Source of the DNA: Niveispirillum cyanobacteriorum | GTDB lineage: Bacteria > Pseudomonadota > Alphaproteobacteria > Azospirillales > Azospirillaceae | DNA length: 64,000 nucleotides | Direction of reading: 5' to 3' | Assembly: GCF_002868735.1 (NCBI RefSeq) | Contig: NZ_CP025611.1 | Coordinates: 1,234,501-1,298,500, forward strand | Part shown: piece after piece, positions 18,624 to 28,120 of the stretch | How the letters are laid out: each line of letters begins with the position of its first letter | Numbering within the stretch: position 1 is the stretch's first letter | Notes under the pieces: generated by a model | Database searches by the model: none | What the model was told of the DNA's origin: nothing | Seen by the model: the letters and a program-made list of their open reading frames with translations, nothing else | Made by a program: the position numbers and the translations under genes

Positions 18624-21320
18624 GTGTTGACGACCCCGCCGCCGCCGGAGACGCGCTTGGACCTGGACAGCCTGACCACCGCGTTCGACATGCTGACCGA
18701 CGGTGTGGCCCTGTTCGATGCGCAGGAAAGGCTGGTGGTCGCCAATCCGGCCTTCAAGGCGCTGTTCCCGGTGACGGCGGCACGCATGGTCGCGGGGACA
18801 TCGTTTGAGGACCTGCTGCGCCATGGCATTGCGGCGGGTGATAATCTGCATGCCCAGGGCCGCGATCTGGAGGAATATGTCGCCGAGCGCATGTGGGCCT
18901 TCCGTAACCCCACGGGCCAGCCGGGTGAATTCCTGCTGTCGGACGGGCGCTGGATCAGGGTGCATGACCGGCATCTGCCCCAGGGCGGCACCCTGTGCGT
19001 ACGCACCGACATCACAGAGTTAAAACGCGGGGAGCAGCAGCTGCGCGACAGCGAACAGCGCTATCGCCAACTCGTGGATCTGTCGCCCGACGGCATCGCG
19101 GTGCATGACGCGACGGGGCGTGGGCGCTTCATCAACCGTGCGGGCCGCCTGATCCTGGGCATCGGTGCCGACGCGGATGCCGCCGGCTTCCACATAATGG
19201 ATGTGGTGACGGAGGAGACGCGACCACTGGCCGAAATGCTGCTGCGCCGGGTGGTGGGGGGTGAGCCCCTGCACCAGATGCGGATCGACCTGCGCTGCAT
19301 TGATGGGCGGGACATCACTGCCGAACTGTCGGCAGTGCCGTTCCAGGGCGGGGGCGAACGGCTGGTCATGTGCCTGTTCCGCGATGTCACGCATGAGGCC
19401 GCATCCAGTCTGCGCCTGCGGGAAAGCGAGGCGCGGGCCCGGTCAATCCTGGATACGGCACTGGATTGCATCGTCTCCATTGATGAGGACGGCCATATCC
19501 TGGAATTCAACCCCGCTGCCGAACGTACCTTTGGCTGGCAGCGGGCCGAGGCAATGGGCCGGCGCATGAGCGATATGATCGTGCCGCCCGTCCATCGCGA
19601 GGGGCATGACCATGGTCTGACGCGGCTGAAAACCGGCGGCGGCGGCACCATGCTGGGCCGGCGCGTGGAGACTGAGGCGCTGCGCCGCGACGGCACCGTT
19701 ATCCCCGTTGAACTGGCCATCACGGCAGTACCCCTGGGGCCGGGCAAGCGCTACACCGCCTATCTGCGCGACATTACCGATCGGCGCCAGGCCGAACGCG
19801 AGATTTGGGAGAAGACACGCATCCTCGACAGCATGATGGACAATGTCGGCATCGGCATCGAGGTCTATGACGCTGACGGCCATCTGCTGGTAGCCAACCG
19901 CATGGTGTCGGAACTGCTGGATATTCCGCCCGGCTTCATGGCGCCCGGCCTGAAGGACCGCGATCTTGTGCTGCTACTAGCCAAGCAGGGGGAATATCCG
20001 GGCGAAACGGTGGAGGAGAGCCTCGCCGATTATGACCGTATCCGCCGCGACGGCATCCATTTCGGCGAACGCCAGCGGCCCAACGGCACCTGGCTGCAGG
20101 TCCGGCACTTCCCCATGCCGGGTGGCGGCTTTGTCGTTCTGTTCGCCGATGTGACGGAACAGAAGAAGCTGGAAAGCCAGCTTCTCCAGGCCCAGAAGAT
20201 GGAGGCGCTGGGGCAGTTGGCCGGCGGCATCGCGCATGATTTCAATAATATCCTGTCGGTCATCGGCGGCTATGCCAGCATGGCCAAACAGGGCGTGCCG
20301 AAAGACGGGACGCAGGCGGGTTATCTGGCCAAGATCGGCCAGGGGGTGGACCGGGCCGCCGCCCTGACGCGTGAATTGCTGACCTTCTCCCGCCAGAAGG
20401 TGGCGCGGACAGAGGTGATCGACCTGGGTTCCGTGCTGCGCGGGCAGGAATTCCTGCTGAAACCGCTGCTGGGCGCCACCATTGATCTGTCGCTGGCGGT
20501 GCCGGACGATCCGGTTTGGGTCGCCATTGATCCCGACATGGCCGCCCAGGCCCTGCTGAACCTGGCCATCAATGCCCGCGACGCCATGCCGGGCGGTGGG
20601 CCGCTGACGGTGAGGCTGAGCAGAGCCGCCGAGGGGGCGACCCCGCCCGCCGGATTGTCCCCCAGCCATTATGCCATCCTGTCGGTCACCGACCGGGGGA
20701 CCGGCATGCCACCCGACCTGCTGGACCGCATCTTCGACCCGTTCTTCACGACAAAGCCGCCGGGCCAGGGGACAGGCCTGGGCCTTGCCATGGTCTATGG
20801 CACGGTGAAGCAGGCGGGCGGCGCCATCCTGGTGGACAGCCAACCGGGGCGCGGCACCTGCTTCTCCCTGTGGCTACCTTTGTCCCCCGCCCCGGCAATG
20901 ACCGTCACCCAGGCGCTTCCTGCGCGCGTCAGCAGCACGGGTGCCAAGCCGGCCACCATTCTGGTGGCGGAGGATGAGCCGGAACTGCTGACCCTGGTGT
21001 CGGGCTTCCTGGAACAGGATGGGCACGTCGTGCGCCGCGCCGCCGATGGGGTGGAGGCGCTGGAACGGTTTGAGGAGGGGGGCATCGACCTGCTGCTGAC
21101 CGATCTGGTCATGCCCGCACTGGGTGGCGTGCGGCTGGCACATCTTGTCATGGAACTGGATCCGTCGGTCGTGGTCCTGTTCATGACGGGTTATCCGGGC
21201 CGGGGCCATGTCGAGGTGGAGGATTTGCCACCTGGCATTCCCGTGCTTTACAAACCCATCGAACCTGAGACCCTGTGCCGGGCCGTGGCGGATGCCCTGG
21301 CCAACCGGAGACGCTCGTGA
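18624..21320 (+). CDS. Hybrid sensor histidine kinase with four PAS domains and a receiver
   Basis: An 898-residue cytoplasmic protein with no transmembrane helix. It has PAS-type domains at about 15-130, 140-255, 275-390 and 400-510, then a dimerisation/phosphoacceptor domain with [18 protein letters not shown] (H538). An HATPase domain follows ([46 protein letters not shown]), and a C-terminal receiver with phospho-acceptor D827 in [10 protein letters not shown]. The architecture resembles CckA-like soluble hybrid kinases. The start is a GTG at 18624 with a weak ribosome site; ATG codons lie further in. It overlaps the lone receiver gene (TGATG). Confidence 0.92.
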   Translation: MLTTPPPPETRLDLDSLTTAFDMLTDGVALFDAQERLVVANPAFKALFPVTAARMVAGTSFEDLLRHGIAAGDNLHAQGRDLEEYVAERMWAFRNPTGQPGEFLLSDGRWIRVHDRHLPQGGTLCVRTDITELKRGEQQLRDSEQRYRQLVDLSPDGIAVHDATGRGRFINRAGRLILGIGADADAAGFHIMDVVTEETRPLAEMLLRRVVGGEPLHQMRIDLRCIDGRDITAELSAVPFQGGGERLVMCLFRDVTHEAASSLRLRESEARARSILDTALDCIVSIDEDGHILEFNPAAERTFGWQRAEAMGRRMSDMIVPPVHREGHDHGLTRLKTGGGGTMLGRRVETEALRRDGTVIPVELAITAVPLGPGKRYTAYLRDITDRRQAEREIWEKTRILDSMMDNVGIGIEVYDADGHLLVANRMVSELLDIPPGFMAPGLKDRDLVLLLAKQGEYPGETVEESLADYDRIRRDGIHFGERQRPNGTWLQVRHFPMPGGGFVVLFADVTEQKKLESQLLQAQKMEALGQLAGGIAHDFNNILSVIGGYASMAKQGVPKDGTQAGYLAKIGQGVDRAAALTRELLTFSRQKVARTEVIDLGSVLRGQEFLLKPLLGATIDLSLAVPDDPVWVAIDPDMAAQALLNLAINARDAMPGGGPLTVRLSRAAEGATPPAGLSPSHYAILSVTDRGTGMPPDLLDRIFDPFFTTKPPGQGTGLGLAMVYGTVKQAGGAILVDSQPGRGTCFSLWLPLSPAPAMTVTQALPARVSSTGAKPATILVAEDEPELLTLVSGFLEQDGHVVRRAADGVEALERFEEGGIDLLLTDLVMPALGGVRLAHLVMELDPSVVVLFMTGYPGRGHVEVEDLPPGIPVLYKPIEPETLCRAVADALANRRRS

Positions 21321-21733
21321 TGCGCATGTACATGCCGGAGGACCCGATCAAGTCGCTGCGCATCCTGGTGGTGGAGGATCAGCAGCAGACCCGCGTCTGG
21401 ATCGCCGACGTTCTGAAACAGATGGGCGTGCGCGAGGTGTTGACGGCCAATGACGGGGCGGAGGCGCTGGATGTGCTGCACCGCGACCTGGATGGTGTGG
21501 ATATCGTGATCTGCGACTGGGCCATGCCACGCATGAACGGCATGGATCTGCTGGCCGCCGTCCGTAGCCTGCGCCCCAACCTGCCCTTCATCATGGAGAC
21601 GGGCCACGGCACCAAGGACCATGTTCTGGCCGCCCGTGCCCAGGGCGTGGACGCCTTCATCGTCAAACCCTACAGCGCCGCCCAATTGGAAGTGCGCATC
21701 CGTACCCTGGTGAAGAATGGTCGGCCCAAATGA
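21320..21733 (+). CDS. Single-domain response regulator
   Basis: A 137-residue CheY-like receiver with no output domain. The acidic pocket is EDQ (E19, D20), the phospho-acceptor is D66 in VICDWAMPRMNG, the conserved Thr is in METG, and the Lys is in VKPYS. The ATG overlaps the TGA of the hybrid kinase, so the two are coupled and probably form a phosphorelay. Output is likely by protein-protein contact. Its stop overlaps the next gene by 4 bases. Confidence 0.92.
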   Translation: MRMYMPEDPIKSLRILVVEDQQQTRVWIADVLKQMGVREVLTANDGAEALDVLHRDLDGVDIVICDWAMPRMNGMDLLAAVRSLRPNLPFIMETGHGTKDHVLAARAQGVDAFIVKPYSAAQLEVRIRTLVKNGRPK

Positions 21734-22488
21734 CGCGTAATGACGAGACGCCACTTGGCCTGATCTGCGCCATCCCGGAGGAAAGGGCGGCCCTGGCCGG
21801 GCATTTCAGCGGGGTGGAGCAGGAAGAGGTGGCGGGTTTCGTCTTTACCAGGGGCCACCTGGACGGGCGGGCGGTGGTGCTGGTGGAGGCGGGGATCGGC
21901 AAGGTCAACGCGGCCATCGTGGGAACCCTGCTGCTGCACCGGTTCGCGGTGAACGGCCTGCTATTCTCCGGTGTGGCGGGGGGTCTGGACCCCGCGCTGG
22001 CGGTGGGCGACGTGGTGATCGCCGAGCGGTTGATCCAGCATGATTACGGTGCCTTGTCAGACGGGCGATTGAAGCCGTACCAGCCCGGCGTGCCGCCCTT
22101 GCCCGGCTTTGACGATACCCATGGTTACCCGCTGGCCGACGGCATGGCGGTGCGGATCGCGCAGGCCCTGGACGGCATCGCCCTGACGCCGATGCCAGGG
22201 GTGGCGCGCGCGCCGACATGGCGTTTCGGCACCGTCCTGACCGGGGATCATTTCCTGAATTGTGCCGTGACGCGTCAGGACCTGCATGCGCGGTTCCAGG
22301 CCCAGGCCGTGGAGATGGAGGGTGCTGCCCTGGCCCAGGTGGCGGCGCGGTTCGCGGTTCCCCTGGTGGTGGTGCGCGCCCTGTCGGATCTGGCCGGCAG
22401 CGACAGCCACCTGGATTTCCCGACCTTCGCCCGCAATGCCGCCCATAACGCCGCCGGCATCGTGCGGCGTCTGGTGGGTGTCCTGTAA
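21730..22488 (+). CDS. mtnN: 5'-methylthioadenosine/S-adenosylhomocysteine nucleosidase
   Basis: A 252-residue member of the PNP/UDP phosphorylase superfamily. Hallmarks are GLICAIPEE at the N-terminus, GIGKVNAA, SGVAGGLDPAL, the GDHFLN segment, VEMEGAALAQVA (substrate ribose binding) and VVRALSDLAGS with the catalytic Asp. It cleaves MTA and SAH to adenine plus the thioribose, recycling by-products of polyamine synthesis and methylation. The ATGA overlap with the receiver gene places it in the signalling operon, which is unusual for this enzyme. Confidence 0.9.
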   Translation: MTRNDETPLGLICAIPEERAALAGHFSGVEQEEVAGFVFTRGHLDGRAVVLVEAGIGKVNAAIVGTLLLHRFAVNGLLFSGVAGGLDPALAVGDVVIAERLIQHDYGALSDGRLKPYQPGVPPLPGFDDTHGYPLADGMAVRIAQALDGIALTPMPGVARAPTWRFGTVLTGDHFLNCAVTRQDLHARFQAQAVEMEGAALAQVAARFAVPLVVVRALSDLAGSDSHLDFPTFARNAAHNAAGIVRRLVGVL

Positions 22489-22572
22489 AATTCCGCAGGG
22501 ATTGCCGACAGGGTTCGCCGTGCCCGCCCGTTAAAGGGATGGGTCCGGCAAAACCCGTCAAGGAGCACTCCC

Positions 22573-23181
22573 ATGAGTATCAGCAGCATCAGTAGCAGCA
22601 GCACCTATGCCGCCGCGGGCGTAAGCCGCCAGCAGCGGGCGCAGGAGCGGTTTGAGGCCGCCGACACCGACAAATCCGGCGGATTGTCGCTGGAGGAGTT
22701 CCAGGCCGCCGGGCCGAAGGATGCCGACAAGGCAGGCCGTAGCGGCGGCAACCGCCCCAGCGCGGAGGAGATGTTCTCCCGCATGGACAGCGACGGCGAC
22801 GGTTCCCTGACCCAGACGGAGATGGAAACCGCGTTCCAGAGCATGCGGGCTGACACCAAGGGTGCCCTGCTGGCCGCACAAGAGGAAGCCGGTGGTGCCA
22901 CGGGTGGCCGTCCGCCCGGCCCGCCGCCGGGTGGTCCGGGTGGTCCCGGCGGTGCCGGTGGCCCCCCGCCGGGTCCGCCGCCGGGCGGGAATGGTGAAGA
23001 GGCGTCAGCCACAGACAGCACGGGCACCGGCAGTGATATTGCCAGCCTTCTGTCCGCGTCCGACACTTCCACCAGCAGCAGCGATGACGCGATCAGCACC
23101 CTGATCAGCCAGCTGCAAAGCGCTATCAGCAGCTATTCGCAGAAGAACAGTTCTAGCAGCACCACGGCCAAGGCCGCCTGA
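22573..23181 (+). CDS. EF-hand protein with Pro/Gly-rich linker
   Basis: A 202-residue protein with a Ser-rich N-terminus and two canonical EF-hand loops: DTDKSGGLSLEE (residues 31-42) and DSDGDGSLTQTE (72-83), each with the 1-3-5-7-9-12 ligand pattern. Residues about 105-145 are a low-complexity Gly/Pro tract (GGPPPGPP style repeats). The C-terminus is Ser/Thr-rich. There is no signal peptide. It probably binds calcium; whether it is secreted is unknown. It stands alone, 84 bases after mtnN, and a terminator follows. Confidence 0.85.
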   Translation: MSISSISSSSTYAAAGVSRQQRAQERFEAADTDKSGGLSLEEFQAAGPKDADKAGRSGGNRPSAEEMFSRMDSDGDGSLTQTEMETAFQSMRADTKGALLAAQEEAGGATGGRPPGPPPGGPGGPGGAGGPPPGPPPGGNGEEASATDSTGTGSDIASLLSASDTSTSSSDDAISTLISQLQSAISSYSQKNSSSSTTAKAA

Positions 23182-23278
23182 ATGGCAGGCTGACACCGTT
23201 GGCTCAGGTTTGGTCCGGCTGGGAATTCGCATGCCTTCAGCCGGCCCATACGGGGGGATGATATCCCCTTGAACCTTT

Positions 23279-23328
23279 GGGGGAGCGCCATACGCCTTCT
23301 GCGGCCTTTCGGCCTCCCCCATATTTTT
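23279..23328 (+). terminator. Terminator after the EF-hand gene
   Basis: Outer stem GGGGGAG (23279-23285) / CTCCCCC (23314-23320) with an inner GC-rich hairpin, then ATATTTTT. A smaller hairpin GGGGAT-GAT-ATCCCC lies just upstream. Confidence 0.7.
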
Positions 23329-23425
23329 CAAATGGTTATAGGACGATCCTCTCCTTGCATCCCCTTGGCTTTGCCGTCAGACTGACTATCTGATCTGGTG
23401 ACGACACGAGGAAGAGGCAAAGGAT

Positions 23426-23905
23426 ATGGCCAGCGCACCTGCCATCAATATCGGTATCTCCGATGATAACCGCGCCAAGATCGCGGACGGTCTCTCCCGG
23501 CTTCTGGCCGACAGCTACACGCTGTATCTGAAGACCCATAATTTCCATTGGAACGTCACCGGCCCGATGTTCAACACGCTGCACACCATGTTCATGGCGC
23601 AGTATACGGAGTTGCACACGGCTGTTGACGATATCGCCGAACGTATCCGCGCGCTCGGCTTCCACGCCCCCGGCAGCTACAGCCAGTTTGCCAAGCTGAC
23701 CAGCGTGGCCGAAGAAACCGGCGTGCCCAAGGCACAGGATATGATCCGCCAGTTGGTGGAAGGGCATGAAACCGTCGCCCGTACCGCCCGGTCCATCTTC
23801 CCCATCGTTGACGATGCGGGGGACGAGCCGTCGGCCGACCTTCTGACCCAGCGCATGCAGATCCATGAGAAGACCGCCTGGATGCTGCGTTCCCTGCTGG
23901 AATAG
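23426..23905 (+). CDS. dps: Dps-family ferritin-like protein
   Basis: A 159-residue four-helix protein of the Dps/bacterioferritin-like family, which stores iron using hydrogen peroxide and protects DNA. Conserved ferroxidase residues are visible in [12 protein letters not shown] and [11 protein letters not shown]. The C-terminal helix ends [12 protein letters not shown]. The length is standard. The ribosome site AGAGGCAAAGG is close to the ATG. It is monocistronic or weakly linked to the DUF481 gene 18 bases downstream. No clear OxyR or EcfG site was found in front. Confidence 0.92.
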   Translation: MASAPAINIGISDDNRAKIADGLSRLLADSYTLYLKTHNFHWNVTGPMFNTLHTMFMAQYTELHTAVDDIAERIRALGFHAPGSYSQFAKLTSVAEETGVPKAQDMIRQLVEGHETVARTARSIFPIVDDAGDEPSADLLTQRMQIHEKTAWMLRSLLE

Positions 23906-23923
23906 TCGGAGACCGAACGACAA

Positions 23924-24865
23924 ATGGGTATGTTCAAGACAGCGCCGCATGTTGCGGCGCTGGCCTTTTCAGGCCTTATCGCGGTGGCCCTCTCCCCGGC
24001 TGCTCATTCCCAGGATGCCCTGCCGGCCGGCGTGGAGGCGATGCTGCGACAGGCGGCAGGCCGCGATGCCGCCGCCCTGGACCTTGCCGAATCCCTGGCG
24101 CGGGATGCCTTTCCCGATCAGGCGGAACCCATTGCGGCCCTGGCCGGCTCCCTGCGCAAGGATAAGAAGGAGGCGGAGCGTGCCGTGAAGCGGCAGGCGG
24201 CGTCCAACATCCTGGCGGGCTGGTCCGGGGAGGCAGAGGCGGGTGCCGCCCTGTCAACGGGCAACAGCGATGACCGCACCCTGTCCCTGCGCGTCGACCT
24301 GTTGAAGGAGACGGTGAAGTGGCGGCACGAGGTGACGGCAGGTGCCGACCTGCAACGCGCCGACGGACAGAATTCCAAGGAACGGTTCGAAGCCGGGTAT
24401 GAAGCTAATTACTTCATCAGCCCGCGTTTCTATGCCGCCGGGGAGTTCGGCTGGGAACGCGACACCTTTGCCGGCTATCGCCACCGCCTGACCGAAACGG
24501 TCGGTGCCGGTTATGTGGTGATCGACGGCGATGGCACCCGACTGTCGGTGGAAGGGGGCCCCGGTGCCCGCCACACCTTCATCGTGGACACGCCGGGCGA
24601 GGCGGGCGAACAGCACGAATTCGTGTTCCGCGCCGCCGCCGACTTCACCCAGGACCTGTCCGACAGTGCCAAGTTCGCGCAAAGCCTGAAGACGCTGGTA
24701 GGTGCGAAGAACACCACGGTTGAGGCGACAAGCAGCCTGACGGCCCGCATCAACGCCCTGTTCTCCGCCCGCGTCGCCTTCACGCTTCGCCATGAAACCG
24801 ACCCGCCCGACGACCGCAAGGCAACGGACACATTGAGCCGGGCGACGCTGGTCTATAGTTTCTAA
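23924..24865 (+). CDS. DUF481-family outer-membrane beta-barrel protein
   Basis: A 313-residue exported protein with a signal peptide (ending AAHSQ, about residue 30), a helical charged segment to residue 100, and a beta-barrel of the DUF481/YdiY family. Typical segments are GWSGEAEAGAALSTGNSDDRTLSL, alternating hydrophobic strands, and a C-terminal aromatic Phe (TLVYSF) used for BAM-dependent insertion. Function unknown; probably a small outer-membrane channel or salt-stress protein. Confidence 0.85.
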   Translation: MGMFKTAPHVAALAFSGLIAVALSPAAHSQDALPAGVEAMLRQAAGRDAAALDLAESLARDAFPDQAEPIAALAGSLRKDKKEAERAVKRQAASNILAGWSGEAEAGAALSTGNSDDRTLSLRVDLLKETVKWRHEVTAGADLQRADGQNSKERFEAGYEANYFISPRFYAAGEFGWERDTFAGYRHRLTETVGAGYVVIDGDGTRLSVEGGPGARHTFIVDTPGEAGEQHEFVFRAAADFTQDLSDSAKFAQSLKTLVGAKNTTVEATSSLTARINALFSARVAFTLRHETDPPDDRKATDTLSRATLVYSF

Positions 24866-24894
24866 AGGGTACTGCCGCCACAAGGCCACCCTGG

Positions 24895-25755
24895 ATGCTG
24901 ACGCTATTTCTGCTCCTGCTGTTGATCTGGATCGCCTATGCCGTCTGGTTCCGGCAGGGGCAGGAAAAACTGCTGCTGCGGCCTGATCCGCGCCCCCTGG
25001 TCCTGGCCGATGCCGGCCTGGGGGATTTCCGTACCGTCTGGGTCCAGACGGCGGATGGTCTGTCGCTGGAAGGCTGGCATCGCCGGGCCGACGGGTTCAC
25101 GAAGCCGACGGTCCTGATCCTGAATGGCCGCCGTCGTCATCCGGGCGCGCACGCGCCCCTGGCACGTCTGCTGGCCGATGCTGGCTTTGGCGTGCTGCTG
25201 GCGGGCCTGCGCGGACAGGCGGGCAATCCGGGCCAGGGCGGCGAGGCCGGATGGATGATCGATGCCCGCACCTGGGCAGACCATCTGGTGGGCCAGGGAA
25301 TTTCCGGCGGACGACTGATCCTTTATGGCGAAGAGACCGGTGCGTTCCTGGCCGCCAATCTGGCCGCAGAACGGGCCGTTGCCCGGCTGGTGCTGGAAGC
25401 CCCCTTCCCCAGCTTGGCCGATCTGCTGTCCCGCCGCTTTCCGCTGCTGCCGTTGCGGGCGCTGCTGCGCCACCAGTTTGAGATCACGCCCGCTCTGGCG
25501 CAGGTGCGGGCACCGGTCCTGCTGCTGCATGCTGGCGCCGATACCGGCGTGCCTGTGGCCTTGGGCCAACGCCTGGAGCGCCTGATCAATCCCAGCCCCC
25601 GAACATTCCGCCCATCCGGCACCAAGCCGGAAGACCTGTTGAAAGAGGGGGGGGATGAGGTACTGCTATCCTTTCTGGAAGGCGCCACCAAACCCCTTCC
25701 CACCCTGGATCATGAGGCACCGTCGGGCGGTCGGGCCTTGATTGTCCGACCGTGA
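24895..25755 (+). CDS. Alpha/beta-hydrolase-fold protein lacking the catalytic serine
   Basis: A 286-residue protein with an N-terminal transmembrane helix (residues 2-19), then a hydrolase fold of the BEM46/ABHD13 type. The strand-turn-helix that normally reads G-x-S-x-G is LILYGEETGAFLA, so the nucleophile position is E147. The acid-loop region LLLHAGADTGVP is kept. It is probably not a hydrolase, or it uses another chemistry; it could be a regulatory pseudoenzyme. It lies 29 bases after the DUF481 gene and may be cotranscribed. Confidence 0.8.
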   Translation: MLTLFLLLLLIWIAYAVWFRQGQEKLLLRPDPRPLVLADAGLGDFRTVWVQTADGLSLEGWHRRADGFTKPTVLILNGRRRHPGAHAPLARLLADAGFGVLLAGLRGQAGNPGQGGEAGWMIDARTWADHLVGQGISGGRLILYGEETGAFLAANLAAERAVARLVLEAPFPSLADLLSRRFPLLPLRALLRHQFEITPALAQVRAPVLLLHAGADTGVPVALGQRLERLINPSPRTFRPSGTKPEDLLKEGGDEVLLSFLEGATKPLPTLDHEAPSGGRALIVRP

Positions 25756-25762
25756 AGCGGCG

Positions 25763-26500
25763 TCAGCCCTTCATGCGGATCACGCGGTCGGCAGGGCGGT
25801 AGCCGCGCCGGTGCACAAAGATCACCTGATCGGGTGACATGATCCCCCGCCATTCACCGAAGATATGGATATCCTCTCGCGGGGCGGCATAGCGCTGTGC
25901 CAGAACCGAATAAATGCTCTGGTCATGACGGTGATTGGCACGGTCACCAAACACCGCACTCTTGATACAGGAATAGGTGAAGGCGTCGTTGATATAGCGC
26001 TGGTACCGCCCCCCAGGCTTGTACCCTTGCAGACCCGCGCAGATTTGCAGGCCGTTTTTCTCCTCCTCCGTGGCGTCCATGATGTGAAAGCACATATCGT
26101 GCGTCCAATCCTTGTTCACATGCCGGTCGCCAACCAGGAAAATGTCATTCTCTTCAATCCGGTCATAGACGATCTTCAGATCCTTCAGCGCCATGGCCCC
26201 GGAATCCAGATAGAAAACCCGATCGCCATAGGACCCCGCATCCTTGATGGCGAAAGGCTTCCAGGCATATTGTTTGGGGAAAAGATAGCCTGGATAGATG
26301 CGCGCCGCCCAATCCGGGAACTGCACCACGTCCACCTTGTGGCAGGCGTTCAGATACCGCACCTCCTCCTCTTCCAGACCCAGATCGTACACAAGGATGC
26401 GATCCACCGTCGCATCACTCGTCTGCTGGATGCTGGCAATCAGGGTCAGGCAGGAATCAAAGAAAGCAGACGAACAGGACGTCGCCAATATGTTGGTCAT
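25763..26500 (-). CDS. Glycosyltransferase-like protein
   Basis: A 245-residue protein with a nucleotide-diphospho-sugar-transferase-like fold. NILATSCSSAFFDSCLTLIASI forms the first strand/helix, VDRILVYDLGL the second, and VFYLDSGAMALKDL contains the DxD-like acidic site. I chose the ATG at 26500 because the 58 residues upstream of it look non-coding and that stretch holds a palindrome (26646-26658) suited to a divergent promoter; the frame is open to 26674. It heads the saccharide cluster, divergent from the methyltransferase gene. The acceptor is unknown. Confidence 0.7.
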   Translation of the reverse strand: MTNILATSCSSAFFDSCLTLIASIQQTSDATVDRILVYDLGLEEEEVRYLNACHKVDVVQFPDWAARIYPGYLFPKQYAWKPFAIKDAGSYGDRVFYLDSGAMALKDLKIVYDRIEENDIFLVGDRHVNKDWTHDMCFHIMDATEEEKNGLQICAGLQGYKPGGRYQRYINDAFTYSCIKSAVFGDRANHRHDQSIYSVLAQRYAAPREDIHIFGEWRGIMSPDQVIFVHRRGYRPADRVIRMKG

Positions 26501-26645
26501 GCCAGTGCCCCATTGATCATACCCACACCCATGCAGGGGCCCACCCGGACAGGTCCCGCCCGGTAACCAGGCCATGCCGCGATATGCATTCTGTGCTTTC
26601 TTGCCCTGGCCGATTGGAGTAGCGTTGATAGTATAAGTTTCATGT

Positions 26646-26658
26646 TGGAAAGTTTCCA
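26646..26658. promoter_or_regulatory. Palindrome in the divergent saccharide-cluster promoter region
   Basis: TGGAAAGTTTCCA is a perfect 13-base palindrome between the leftward glycosyltransferase and the rightward methyltransferase. The surrounding DNA is AT-rich. It is a candidate operator for both. Confidence 0.4.
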
Positions 26659-26691
26659 GAAATTGTATCGCCATCTAATCGGGGCTTGCGC

Positions 26692-27237
26692 GTGTCTATA
26701 AAATTCGATCTTGGCGAATATCTAAATGACGTCTTTGTTGAAACAGGCGTTGGTTCTGGTGGCAATATCTTGAAGGCCATTCGTGCCGGCTATCCCGAAA
26801 TCCACGGTATCGAGATTTCGGAAACATTGTATCATCAGAGCCATGGGAAAATCGCGGCGGAGATACAGAAACTGCCGCGCAGTCCCAGCGTCACCCTGTA
26901 TTGCGGTGATCCTGTTGCCGGTCTTGAGCAGTTATGCGCAACGATGCAGCACAAGCGCGTGACCTTCCTCCTTGATAGCTACACCGACGGTGAACATTTA
27001 TCGGATGCCGATCGTCCCATTATCACCGAAATCAGCGTTATCCGACGCTGGTTTCAGGACAACTTGATTCAACCGATCATCATGGTGGGCGGATTAAGGC
27101 AGAGTGCGGCGCTGATGACCGATATCCTGAATGCCGTGCTGGATATTGATGCGGATTACCAGTTCCGGGTTCTGGATGACCATGTCAGCCGGAACGTCCT
27201 GGTCGCGCTACCCCCGACCTGGGTCCAGGCGCAATGA
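26692..27237 (+). CDS. Class-I SAM-dependent methyltransferase-like protein
   Basis: A 181-residue protein whose N-terminus FVETGVGSGGNI is a SAM-binding motif I, followed by GIEISE (acidic end of strand 2) and LLDSYTDGEHL (a strand-4-type acidic loop). It is compact, as in sugar or small-molecule methyltransferases. I chose GTG at 26692, with GGGG 7 bases upstream, over the TTG at 26686. It belongs to the lower-GC cluster with glycosyltransferases on both sides, so a glycan methylation role is plausible. Confidence 0.68.
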   Translation: MSIKFDLGEYLNDVFVETGVGSGGNILKAIRAGYPEIHGIEISETLYHQSHGKIAAEIQKLPRSPSVTLYCGDPVAGLEQLCATMQHKRVTFLLDSYTDGEHLSDADRPIITEISVIRRWFQDNLIQPIIMVGGLRQSAALMTDILNAVLDIDADYQFRVLDDHVSRNVLVALPPTWVQAQ

Positions 27238-27284
27238 ACAGTCATCCCGCCACCAGAAGATCGATTTAGCCAGGGTCGGGGTGA

Positions 27285-28076
27285 ATGATGCTCGCCGAGA
27301 CGTTTGGTTGTGAATGGATGCATATCAGCCTGCCATTCGCCTGCGAAATTCATTGGTGCCAGCCACGGCGGATGGAGGAGAATGGCAATTACAAGGTGCT
27401 GATGATCTATACGGAGCCGGTGGAAAGCCTGATATCCGTGGATGACCTGAAATCCGTCTATCATTTCTTCGATCTGATCATCGCCGCTGACCCGCGCTAT
27501 GGCATCTTCCCGAACTGCATCATCCGGCCGTTCGGCTCTCTGTGGGCCACGAAGATGCCGCCCGCCAAGGACTTCTCCGTCAGCTTCCTGTTCAGCCTTG
27601 GCGCCTTGCGTGAGACGCGGCCAGGTTATCAGGAACGGATCAAGGTTGTGCAGGAGATGCAGCGGGCCACCGTTCCCCTGCGCGTCTTTAAGGGGCGGAT
27701 GTTCGCGACCCAGACACAGATCGCACTGCCGCTGCTGCCCGACGACAGCAAGAACAGCCTGTTCAATTCGATGTTCCATATCGCCATCGAAAACTCATTC
27801 GATACCAACTACTTCACGGAAAAGCTCGTCGACTGTCTGATGACCTACACCGTCCCGATCTATATGGGCTGTCCCAATATTGCCGATTATTTTGATACCG
27901 ATGGCATGATCCTGGTGCCGCCGGGCGGGTCCATCATCGATGTTGTCAACCGTTTGACCATTAACGACTATTGGAACCGGGCCGCCATCATCGGCGAGAA
28001 TGCGAAGCGATCCCGCAAATATGCCGATTTTCAGGTTGCGCTTCGTAAAGCCATCATGGATGCATCGGGATACTAG
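27285..28076 (+). CDS. Family GT10 (fucosyltransferase-like) glycosyltransferase
   Basis: A 263-residue protein. The C-terminal half carries the GT10 signature: FHIAIENSF, then YFTEKLVDCL and VPIYMGCPNIADYF, the alpha-1,3/4-fucosyltransferase donor-binding region. The N-terminal half is shorter than in eukaryotic members. GGGGTGA precedes the tandem ATG. Bacterial GT10 enzymes decorate O-antigens or capsules with fucose or related deoxysugars. It lies within the saccharide cluster. Confidence 0.85.
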   Translation: MMLAETFGCEWMHISLPFACEIHWCQPRRMEENGNYKVLMIYTEPVESLISVDDLKSVYHFFDLIIAADPRYGIFPNCIIRPFGSLWATKMPPAKDFSVSFLFSLGALRETRPGYQERIKVVQEMQRATVPLRVFKGRMFATQTQIALPLLPDDSKNSLFNSMFHIAIENSFDTNYFTEKLVDCLMTYTVPIYMGCPNIADYFDTDGMILVPPGGSIIDVVNRLTINDYWNRAAIIGENAKRSRKYADFQVALRKAIMDASGY

Positions 28077-28120
28077 TCGCGCCTGCTGATCCGGTGACTG
28101 CCAGGAAAGGTCTTGCAACG

